DNA from: Pseudomonas poae | GTDB taxonomy: Bacteria; Pseudomonadota; Gammaproteobacteria; Pseudomonadales; Pseudomonadaceae | Assembly: GCA_004000515.1 (NCBI GenBank) | Contig: CP034537.1 | Location: forward strand, 4,044,001-4,108,000 | DNA: 64,000 bases | Direction of reading: 5' to 3' | Shown: piece by piece, positions 56,651-64,000 of the stretch | How positions within the stretch are numbered: position 1 is the stretch's first letter | Layout of the letters: every line of letters begins with the position of its first letter | The notes under the pieces: model-generated | What the model was told of the DNA's origin: nothing | The model's input: the letters and a program-made list of their open reading frames with translations, nothing else | Database searches by the model: none | Made by a program: the position numbers and the translations under genes

Positions 56651-58118
56651 TGAGGGCGATTTCCCAACTTTCCAGCGTCATGCCCAGGGTCAAGTCGAGC
56701 TGGGTCTGGGCGTTCAGGTAAGCGATCAGCGCATTGAGCTGCGCGTTTTCGGCGTTGCGCAAGTCAGTCTCGAAACTCAGCACCTGGAAGTTGGTGGAGC
56801 GCCCGGCGCTGAGTTTTTCCCGTTCGATCTCGATCTTGCGTCGTGACAGTTCCACGGCGCGCTGGGAGATTTCATATTGGCGCCAACGCGTGCCCAGGTC
56901 GCGCACCACGTCGTTGACGTTGCGTTCCAGTGCCTGGCGGGCGTCGGTGATGCGGATCTCCTGGTCTTCCACGTTGACGCGGGCGCGCACCTCGGCCTGG
57001 CGCGTGCTGATATCGCCGATAGGGATTTGTACCTGTACACCGGCATAGCTGTCCCAGGTGCGATTGTTGCTGCTGCCGGCGTCGTTGTTGTAGACATCAC
57101 GGACCTGGTTTGCACCCGCCACCAAATCGACCTGCCAACGCCCGGAATCCTTGGCGATCACCAGGTTAAGGTCCGCCTGTTGGCTGCCGAGCAGGGCGGC
57201 GAGGTATTCCGGTTGCTGGTTCTGCGCCAGGTTGAACGCCTGGCGTTTGTCGATCTGCATGGGTTTGGCTTCCAGGGCTTCGCTGGCGCGAACTGGCGTG
57301 GACAGGTCCAGGGCCAGCAGGCGCAGCAGGGACAGACGACTGGTGTCGAGTTGGTTCTGCGCTTCTTCCACCCCCAATTGCTGGGTGGCGATATCGGCCT
57401 CGGTCTGTACGATTTCAAATTCGGCCATGCGCCCGGCGGCGATCAGCGCCTTGTTCACTTCCAGCAAGGTGCCGGAGCGTTTGAGCGCGTCCTGCACGAT
57501 GGTCAGTTGTTCTTGGGCGCGCAATAGCTCGCGGTAGGTGGCGATGATCTGGCTGATGGTCTGCGCCACGGTGGCCTTGAGGTTCAGCCGGTTGGCCTGC
57601 TCGGACAGGCGCGACAGGCGCAGCGGCGCGGTGGTGGCGTCCCAGCCGGCGCCACGCATCAAGGGCTGGATGATCGCCAGGTCGAGGCCATCGCTGCGGT
57701 AACGGCCGGCGCGGTCGGCGTTGTTCAGTTGCTGGGTCCAGGCCATGCTCAGGCGGGTGCCGTACTCGCCGAGCAGGCTGGTGGCGGGTGCCACATTGGC
57801 GTTGCGCGCGTTGTCGGCCGAGCCTCGGGTATTGCGGTAGTAACTGTTGAGGGTGAGCTTGGGGTTGAAGACGTCTTCGGCCACGCGCAGGTCGAACTTC
57901 TGTGCGACCCGTTGCAAGTAGGCACTGCGAATCGCCGGATTGTTGCGCAGGCCCAGGTAGACCGCATCCCCCAAGGTCATGGTGGTGACCTGGGCATTCA
58001 ACGACACGCCACGGTCGTAGCCGCTGCGGGTGCTGCTGGGCGCCGAAGGGTTGATCACCACGTTGGTGGCCATGGCAGGCAGGCTTACAAAGGTCAGCAG
58101 TACGAGCCATTTATTCAT
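56640..58118 (-). CDS. TolC-family outer-membrane efflux protein
   Basis: 492 residues from MNKWLVLLTFVSLPAMA (signal peptide). OEP domain pairs with long helices: LGLRNNPAIRSAYLQRVAQKFDLRVAEDVFNP near the start and NFQVLSFETDLRNAENAQLNALIAYLNAQTQLDLTLG near the end (by pattern). It forms the outer-membrane duct of the pump. The start overlaps the permease stop by eight bases. Confidence 0.88.
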   Translation of the reverse strand: MNKWLVLLTFVSLPAMATNVVINPSAPSSTRSGYDRGVSLNAQVTTMTLGDAVYLGLRNNPAIRSAYLQRVAQKFDLRVAEDVFNPKLTLNSYYRNTRGSADNARNANVAPATSLLGEYGTRLSMAWTQQLNNADRAGRYRSDGLDLAIIQPLMRGAGWDATTAPLRLSRLSEQANRLNLKATVAQTISQIIATYRELLRAQEQLTIVQDALKRSGTLLEVNKALIAAGRMAEFEIVQTEADIATQQLGVEEAQNQLDTSRLSLLRLLALDLSTPVRASEALEAKPMQIDKRQAFNLAQNQQPEYLAALLGSQQADLNLVIAKDSGRWQVDLVAGANQVRDVYNNDAGSSNNRTWDSYAGVQVQIPIGDISTRQAEVRARVNVEDQEIRITDARQALERNVNDVVRDLGTRWRQYEISQRAVELSRRKIEIEREKLSAGRSTNFQVLSFETDLRNAENAQLNALIAYLNAQTQLDLTLGMTLESWEIALNDY

Positions 58119-59309
58119 CGCGCAGGGCCTCCACCGGTTGCAACCGTGAGGCTGACACCGCCGGGTAGATGCCAAAGAACAATCCCACCAGCAAGGTACT
58201 GCCCACCCCCAAGGGCAGCGCGGCGACCGCCAGGGAGAACGCCCAACCCGACAGCCACGCGTAGAACCACGCGGCGGTCATGCCCAGCACCGCGCCGCAC
58301 AGTGCACCGACGGCGGTGAGCGTGACGGCTTCAAGCAGGAACAGGTTGCGGATATCTCGCTGGCGGGCACCCAGGGCCATGCGGATGCCGATCTCGCGGC
58401 GACGCTCCGAGACGTTCATCAACATCACATTCATCACCCCGACGCCGCCGCCCACCAGGGAAATCGCCCCCAGCGCCAGCAACAGGTAGGCGAAGGTGCG
58501 GCTTTGGCGAGTCATGCCGTCGATCATTTGCTGGGGTACCTGGATGTCGACCGTGTGGTCGGGGAGCTGGCGTTGCAGCGCTGCCGCTGCGTCCTCTGCC
58601 ATGCGTTCCATGTCTTGGCCGGGCAGGGCGCGGATGATGACGTTGCCGATCTGCGGGGCGGCGTAGATGCGGCGCATGCCTTCGGCGGGCATGAACAATG
58701 ATTCGCCGCCCTGAATGGGCATCAGCAGCGCGCGGGGTTGGTCGTGCAGGATGCCGATAATCAGGAACAGGTAATCGTTGATGCGCACTCGGTCGCCCAG
58801 CTTCAACGGGGCGCCGGGGAGCTCAGTGCTTGAGCGACCTGGGCACCGATCACGGCGTAGGTTTCATTGGCGTCGAAGTGCGACAGGAAGCGGCCTTCGC
58901 TCAAGGTCAGGCGCATGGCCTGTTGGATGTCGGACGTGCTGCCGACAAAGTTGGCATTGGTGGTGCGCCCATTGAACACCGCCGGCCCGCTGAACAGGCT
59001 GATTGCGCCGATATGGGCGATGCCCGGCACGGCTTGACGCACGGCGTCGAGGTCCAGGTGCGTGCGCATGGGGCGGTTGCTGCCGACTTTGCTAGGGAAC
59101 TGTGCCACCAGGGTGTCGGTGCCCATGTCCTTGAAGATCATGGCGGCATCCACCGCCGCGTTGTGGCCGATGTTGATCAGCGCCACCACCGACGAGCTGC
59201 CGATCACGATGCCCAGCAGGGCCAGCACCGAGCGCTTGCCCAGGGTGCGCAGGCTGACGAACGCTTCATGCAGCAATTGGCTGAGGCTCTGCTTGACCCG
59301 CAGGCTCAT
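58111..59309 (-). CDS. MacB-type ABC efflux permease (frame broken)
   Basis: 399 residues after correction. FtsX/MacB permease: N-terminal helix KRSVLALLGIVIGSSSVVALINIG, a periplasmic MacB domain (MGTDTLVAQFPSK), then three C-terminal helices with the GVGVMNVMLMNVSERRREIGIRMALGARQRDI signature (recognised by pattern). A base is missing near 58814; repair reads SSPGAPLKLGDRVRI. Its ATPase is a separate gene rather than fused as in MacB. Four-base overlap with the ATPase gene. Confidence 0.88.
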
Positions 59310-60013
59310 GGGCGTACGTCCTCATGGACGACGCCGTTGCGCACCAGAATCTTGCGTTCCAGGCGCTCGGCAATATGCGGGTCGTGGGTGACGATGATCA
59401 GTGTGACCTGTTGCTCACGGTTCAGCGCCAGGAGCAGGTCCATGATGTCCTGCGCGGTGGTGCTGTCGAGGTTGCCGGTGGGTTCGTCGGCGAGGATCAC
59501 TGAGGGCTTGCCGACTAACGCGCGAGCGATGGCGACCCGTTGGCGTTGGCCGCCGGAGAGGTCGGCAGGGCGATGATGGGCGCGGTCGGCCAGGCCGACC
59601 TGATCGAGCATGCGCAGAGCTTGCTCCACCGACTCATGGCGCGACACGCCGCGATAACTCAACGGCAGGGCGACGTTGTCCAGGGCGCTCAGGCGCGGCA
59701 GCAAGTTGAAACTCTGGAACACGAAGCCTATCTGCTGGTTACGAATCGCGGCCAATTCATCCGGGGTGGCGTTGAAAATGTCGTGGCCGGCAAAGTGATA
59801 CTGGCCGCAGTTGGGCAAGTCCAGCAGGCCGAGGATATTGAGCAGGGTACTTTTGCCCGAGCCGGAGGCGCCGAGGATGCCGCAGCTGTCGCCACTGTCG
59901 ATAGACAGGCAGACGTCATTGAGAATGGATAGGTGTTGCCCGGCCAGCTGATAGCTTTTGCCGATGCCCTGCAGGGAAATCAAGCCTGGGTGCGCGGGGG
60001 TATCTGTCATCAT
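59306..60013 (-). CDS. MacB/LolD-type ABC efflux ATPase
   Basis: 235 residues. Walker A GASGSGKST, Q-loop FVFQSFNLLPRLSALDNV, signature DLSGGQRQRVAIARAL, Walker B SVILADEPTGNLD, switch histidine IIVTHDPHIA. First gene of the four-gene operon ATPase-permease-TolC-adaptor. Such pumps export macrolides, peptides or siderophores; the substrate here is unknown. Confidence 0.9.
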   Translation of the reverse strand: MMTDTPAHPGLISLQGIGKSYQLAGQHLSILNDVCLSIDSGDSCGILGASGSGKSTLLNILGLLDLPNCGQYHFAGHDIFNATPDELAAIRNQQIGFVFQSFNLLPRLSALDNVALPLSYRGVSRHESVEQALRMLDQVGLADRAHHRPADLSGGQRQRVAIARALVGKPSVILADEPTGNLDSTTAQDIMDLLLALNREQQVTLIIVTHDPHIAERLERKILVRNGVVHEDVRP

Positions 60014-60371
60014 GACTACGCCTTCAGTCTCGACGGTGCCGTCATGCCCCCGGTAAAGGCTTGTAACAAGTTCGGGAGCTGCCTGGTACGCGTCACGGAC
60101 TGGTTTTGTTTCTTGTTTTTAAAATATTGTTTGAATAGTAACCGCCTTCCCTGCGGTTCGCCAGCCGTGGAGGTAGAGCGGTTTTACCGTTTGAAACGAT
60201 TTTTCCAGGGGCATTACGGGCCTTCCAAAACCCCTTCGACTACCCTCAGCGAGCCCGCAGGCAAGGGCTTTGGATAATATGGCGGTGTGTCACTACTTGC
60301 TTTCGACGGACAGCCCCGGTATAAAAAAATCAAATTATTTTTTAAAACAATATTTCCGTCGTGGAACTCTT
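60014..60371. promoter_or_regulatory. divergent intergenic region with inverted AT-rich operator copies
   Basis: 358 bases without a gene. Near the ABC side AAATATTGTTT (60122-60132), and near the TetR gene its exact inverse AAACAATATTT (60345-60355, 17 bases upstream of the ATG). A palindrome CGTTTGAAACG lies between them at 60188-60198. The repeated 11-mer facing each divergent promoter is a plausible TetR operator pair. Confidence 0.5.
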
Positions 60372-61132
60372 ATGGTCGCGAAGAAACTCAGCGCTCCAAA
60401 CGTTACCAAAACTCGATTGCTGGATGCGACTGAGGCCCTCTTCATTAAGTACGGATACGACGCGGTTTTGTTACGCCAGATTACTGAGCGTGCCCAGGTC
60501 AACCTGGCCGCCGTGAACTACCACTTCGGGGATAAGGACTCCCTGATGCAAACCCTGCTGAAACAGCGCCTGGAGCCGCTCAACGAGCAGCGCCTGGAAC
60601 TGTTGGCGCGCTGCGAGGCCGAGTCCGACGGCCCGCTGGACTGCGACACGCTGCTGGTGTGCTATTTGCTCCGGCGATGGGCCTGGAGCGCAGTGATCCG
60701 GCCGGAGCCAATGGGGAAGGGCGTTCGTTCATCCGCTTCCTGGGCCGCGTCTACAGCGACACATCGCCGTTTATCCAGGAATACCTCAAGGTGCACTACC
60801 AGCCGGTGTTCCAGCGCTTCTTCGAAGCCTTCGCCCTGGCTTTGCCAGACCTGCCGCGTAACGAACTGGGGGTGCGCCTGCAGTTTGCCCTCAAGGCGAT
60901 CTCCGGCGTGATGGCCGGTACTGAGTTGCGCCTGCTCATGAACTCCATGAGCCTGGGCCGCCCGGCCACGGATGCCGAGGTGATGGCCAAGCTGATCACC
61001 CTGGTGTCGGCGGCGATTCGCGTGCCACAACAAAGCCCGGAAGCCGAAAATGCGTTGGCCAAGGTACTGGATACCCAGCGGGCCATTCGTGAACAAGCGG
61101 CGGTGCCCACCGCTGTAAAGGCGACGCGATAA
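60372..61132 (+). CDS. TetR-family repressor (frame broken)
   Basis: 253 residues after correction, from MVAKKLSAPNVTKTRLLDAT. Helix-turn-helix at about 15-60 (ALFIKYGYDAVLLRQITERAQVNLAAVNYHFGDKDSLM, recognised by pattern). The C-terminal ligand-binding region is of the CerR/YfiR-type (SPFIQEYLKVHYQPVFQRFFEAF; ISGVMAGTELRLLMNS). One base is missing near 60660; repair reads LLVVLFAPAMGLERSD. Divergent from the ABC efflux operon, which it probably represses. Confidence 0.85.
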
Positions 61133-61146
61133 GCCAAATTCGAGGC

Positions 61147-61173
61147 AAAAAAACCCGCTGGGGCGGCGGGTTT
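61147..61173 (+). terminator. intrinsic terminator of the TetR gene
   Basis: AAACCCGC-loop-GCGGGTTT stem preceded by an A-run. The following ~140 bases to the FUSC gene are AT-rich with no visible gene. Confidence 0.75.
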
Positions 61174-61311
61174 GATGTGCAACATTTGTAACGGATGAGG
61201 CTTCACACTACGTTCCGGGATGTGAATAAAACGTGAAAACTTTGTAAGGCAAAGTGTGAAAAGTTTGAGAATTGTAAAAAAGTCGGAAGTTTACGATTGC
61301 GCCTGTCGGGT

Positions 61312-62370
61312 TCAGATTTTCCAGTGGCCAGCGCTCTTGGCCAGCCGCTGACGCATGCCATCCACATTCTGCGCCAGCTGCAACGTCAATAGCCGGTAGC
61401 CATCCAATGCGCTGTAAACCGGTGCATCCAGCGCGGGTTCAATGGCGGCGTGACTCGGCCGCTCCAGCCGCTCGGTCACCCCCGACTTCAACGCCCGCGC
61501 CATTCCCACCAGTTGCACTCGGATCTGCCGGTGCTCGGCTTTCAGCATCACCTGCATCCGTGCCATCGCCTGTTCGTCACGAGGGTCGGGGCGGGTATTG
61601 CCGAGAATCTCCAGGGTGCTGATGCACATGCGCAGATGGCGTTGGATGGCATCCAGCTCCGTCATGGAGATGCGCACTTCCTTGGACACCGAGGGCATCA
61701 GCGAGCGTAGTTGCAGCATCGCCGCATTCAAACGGTTGAGCAGCTTGAAGTGTTCATCATCAGTCACCGACCGGCCACTGATGATCCGGCTATAGATCTC
61801 GGCGCAATCACGCAATGCACTGGCCAGGTTGTAGCGCCACGAATACACGGCGTACAGCGGCAAGGCGAACGAGAAGGCCAGGGCCAATACAATGCCGATC
61901 AGGATATCCACGGTACGCCACAGCCCGTCCGACACCGGGTTGTCGCCATGCCCGGCGACGATAAACACCGTGATCGCCGACAGCAGCGCGATGTAGCCGC
62001 CCTTGCCGATGGCGTGATAGGAAAAGAACCCGCACACCACAGACATCAGCAGATACGTCAGCAGCGGCTGGCCCAGGTAAGCCTGTTGCACCACCAACAG
62101 CAAACCCACGCTGGCGCCGATCAACGTGCCATAGGCGCGCTCCACGGCTTTTTTGCCGATGTTGCCGTGGTGCTGCAAGCCGCCGATCACGATCAGCATG
62201 GTCACCGACGCCCACTCGCCGTGGGGCAGGTTGATGCCGGTGGTCAGCAGGATCGTCGCCAGCAGGCCGATGGACACGCGCACCGCGTGGATCAGCTTGG
62301 CGTGGCGGTAGCGGCGGTACGGGTCGAGCAGCGGGCGCAACAGGCGCCGGGCAAACATGGGCAGGTTCAT
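61312..62370 (-). CDS. FUSC-family (YccS/aromatic acid exporter-like) membrane protein
   Basis: 352 residues. The FUSC-like domain with about six N-terminal helices includes HAVRVSIGLLATILLTTGI, HGEWASVTMLIVIGG, KAVERAYGTLIGASVGL and WRTVDILIGIVLALAFSFALPLY. A cytoplasmic helical C-terminal half follows. The protein is shorter than two-domain YccS/AaeB. The family exports aromatic acids such as fusaric acid or p-hydroxybenzoate; the real substrate is unknown. Confidence 0.85.
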   Translation of the reverse strand: MNLPMFARRLLRPLLDPYRRYRHAKLIHAVRVSIGLLATILLTTGINLPHGEWASVTMLIVIGGLQHHGNIGKKAVERAYGTLIGASVGLLLVVQQAYLGQPLLTYLLMSVVCGFFSYHAIGKGGYIALLSAITVFIVAGHGDNPVSDGLWRTVDILIGIVLALAFSFALPLYAVYSWRYNLASALRDCAEIYSRIISGRSVTDDEHFKLLNRLNAAMLQLRSLMPSVSKEVRISMTELDAIQRHLRMCISTLEILGNTRPDPRDEQAMARMQVMLKAEHRQIRVQLVGMARALKSGVTERLERPSHAAIEPALDAPVYSALDGYRLLTLQLAQNVDGMRQRLAKSAGHWKI

Positions 62371-62429
62371 CGGTAGTAAAGGGGCCTCGATATCAGGGAT
62401 GTGCTCGATCTAAATGTTGGAGCAGGCTT

Positions 62430-62518
62430 GTGTGGGAGCTGGCTTGCCTGCGATAGCATCAACTTGATCTCATGCAAAGACCGAGGTGCCTGCATCGCGG
62501 GCAAGCCCGGCTCCCACA
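62430..62518. repeat. REP/REPIN inverted pair 6
   Basis: TGTGGGAGCTGGCTTGCCTG (from 62430) and the inverse-type arm CGCGGGCAAGCCCGGCTCCC (from 62496) belong to the two subtypes, so this pair is mixed. A partial third arm (TGTTGGAGCAGGCTTG) precedes it. Confidence 0.8.
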
Positions 62519-62553
62519 CTAGCCCGACTCCTGCCTTGAGTACGGCGTCGTTT

Positions 62554-64000
62554 TTAGAATATGTAGTCGGTCGTCAGGAAGCTCGAGTCACGGTTTCGCA
62601 AGATATCGCTGACCAACGCCTTGTTGCTCTCCTGGAACTTGGTCGCCACCAGGGTACGGATCGAGAACACCCGCAACGCGTCATGTACCGACAGCGTGCC
62701 TTCGGCCGAGTTCTTGCGGCCGTTGAACGGAAGGTGTCCGGCCCGCGCTGGCACTGGGCGTTGATATTGATACGGCCCACTTGGTTGGCGAAGGTGTCGA
62801 CCAAGCGCCCGACTTCCTCAGGGTCGGTGCCGAAAATGCTGAGCTGCTGGCCGAAATCCGAATCCAGTACGTATTCGATCACCGTCTCCAGGTCACGGTA
62901 AGGCACGATCGGCACCACGGGGCCAAACTGTTCCTCGTGGTACACGCGCATCTGCGGGTTCACCGGGTACAGCACCGCCGGGTAGAAGAACGAACCTCGG
63001 CTGGTGCCGCCATTGTCATTCACCACCTGCGCGCCGTGCTGCGCAGCATCGGCCACCAGGCCATTGAGGTAATCCACCTTGCCCACTTCCGGCAACGGGG
63101 TCAGCGACACACCGTCTTCCCAAGGCATACCGGGCTTGAGTGTGGCCAGTTTCTTGTTGAATTTCTCGATGAAGCTGGCAACCACGTCTTCGTGCACAAA
63201 CAGGATTTTCAACGCGGTGCAGCGCTGGCCATTGAACGACAGGGAACCGGTGACCGCTTCGTTCACCGCATTGTCCAGGTCCACCTCAGGCAGCACGATG
63301 CCGGGGTTTTTCGCGTCCAGGCCCAATGCTGCGCGCAAGCGGTGGGGCTTGGGGTGCAGCTTTTTCAAGTCACTGGCGGCCTTGTTGGTGCCGATAAACG
63401 CAAAGATGTCGATCTTGCCGCTGGCCATCAACGCGCTGACGGTTTCGCGGCCGCTGCCGTAGATCACGTTGATCACCCCGGCCGGGAAGCTGTCGCGGAA
63501 CGCTTCGAGCAATGGGCGTATCAACAGCACGCCCAGCTTGGCCGGCTTGAACACCACGGTGTTGCCCATGATCAGCGCCGGGATCAAGGTGGTGAACGTC
63601 TCGTTCAGCGGATAGTTGTAAGGGCCCATGCACAACGCCACGCCCAACGGCACGCGGCGGATTTGACCGAGGGTGTCCTGTTCCAGCTCGAAGCGGCTGG
63701 AGCGGCGGTCGAGTTCCTTGAGCGCATTGATAGTGTCGGTGATGTAGTCGCAGGTGCGGTCGAACTCTTTCTGCGAGTCCTTGAGGTTCTTGCCGATCTC
63801 CCACATCAGCAGCTTGACCACCGCGTCGCGTTGTTCACGCATGCGGCGCAAGAACGCCTCGACGTGCTGGATACGATCGGCCACGCGCATTGTCGGCCAC
63901 TCTCCCTGGCCTCGGTCGTAGGCGCGCACGGCAGCGTCGAGGGCGGTGAGGGCGGTCTCGGCATCCAGCAGCGGCGTGCTGCCGATATGCACCCGCGTGT
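62554..64000 (-). CDS. gapN: NADP-dependent glyceraldehyde-3-phosphate dehydrogenase (5' end outside window; frame broken)
   Basis: Aldehyde dehydrogenase superfamily, GapN-type, open to the window edge so ~60 N-terminal residues are missing. Motifs: MGPYNYPLNETFTTLIPAL (GapN-like PYNYP), GNTVVFKPAK, the catalytic cysteine in SFNGQRCTALK, EEQFGPVVPIVPY and RININAQCQRGPD. A C/G is missing at 62729-62730; repair reads GPDTFPFNGRKNSAEGTLSV and runs to the stop at 62554. It oxidises glyceraldehyde 3-phosphate directly to 3-phosphoglycerate with NADP, giving NADPH without ATP. The assignment over other ALDHs rests on overall pattern. Confidence 0.85.

Noticed and set aside
1..64000. CRISPR array, tRNA, rRNA or prophage
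   Set aside because: No regularly spaced repeats, cloverleaf-like sequences, rRNA segments or phage structural genes were seen on reading both strands by eye; small structured RNAs could have been missed without a covariance search.

Overview
The window reads as chromosome of a fluorescent pseudomonad, most likely the Pseudomonas fluorescens group. The DNA is GC-rich, six intergenic gaps carry the paired inverted REP elements (core GTGGGAGC..GCTTGC) typical of these genomes, and the gene set fits: TamA/TamB, lpxH-ppiB-glnS-cysS, a seven-domain Mrp antiporter, EmrAB-type efflux and SfnB-type sulfur scavenging. No tRNA, rRNA, CRISPR array or insertion sequence was seen.

Layout. 1-9.2 kb: end of an acyl-CoA dehydrogenase, a periplasmic binding protein fused to an OmpA domain, xthA, a GNAT acetyltransferase, tamA-tamB. 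9.3-22.3 kb: a chaperone-usher fimbrial locus (usher, chaperone, pilin, two-domain adhesin) with a complete c-di-GMP/phosphorelay control module (NarL-type regulator, Hpt-bearing hybrid kinase, REC-EAL regulator, second hybrid kinase), matching the pvrSR/rcsCB/cupD arrangement known from P. aeruginosa PA14. 22.3-27 kb: MarR-controlled EmrAB-OMF efflux operon. 27.2-31.8 kb: lpxH-ppiB facing glnS-cysS. 31.6-35.4 kb: two tandem modules of Hcp, a DUF4225-like protein and a small membrane protein, each flanked by a cysS 3' end. 35.4-37 kb: an accessory DHFR, a RibD-like reductase and a HIT protein. 37.2-43.2 kb: mrp/mnh operon. 43.3-45 kb: EamA exporter with a divergent XRE-cupin regulator. 45-55.3 kb: organosulfur cassette behind a sigma-54-type promoter (SfnB, an acyl-CoA-dehydrogenase fragment, a DszA-type flavin monooxygenase) followed by a LIV/HAAT-type ABC importer. 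55.4-61.1 kb: ABC-type tripartite efflux with a divergent TetR regulator. 61.3-64 kb: a FUSC-family protein and gapN, which runs off the end.

Sequence quality shapes the annotation. About thirty single-base frame breaks, nearly all deletions in short homopolymers, interrupt otherwise perfect genes, including the essential cysS. Each corrected gene comes to a whole number of codons. I therefore treat them as probable base-calling errors and report each gene over its full span, naming the break point.

The most interesting region is the duplicated Hcp/DUF4225/membrane-protein module. It looks like a type VI secretion carrier-effector-immunity cassette. The Hcp genes and the flanking cysS end are almost identical between copies, while the effector C-terminus and the presumed immunity protein have diverged together.
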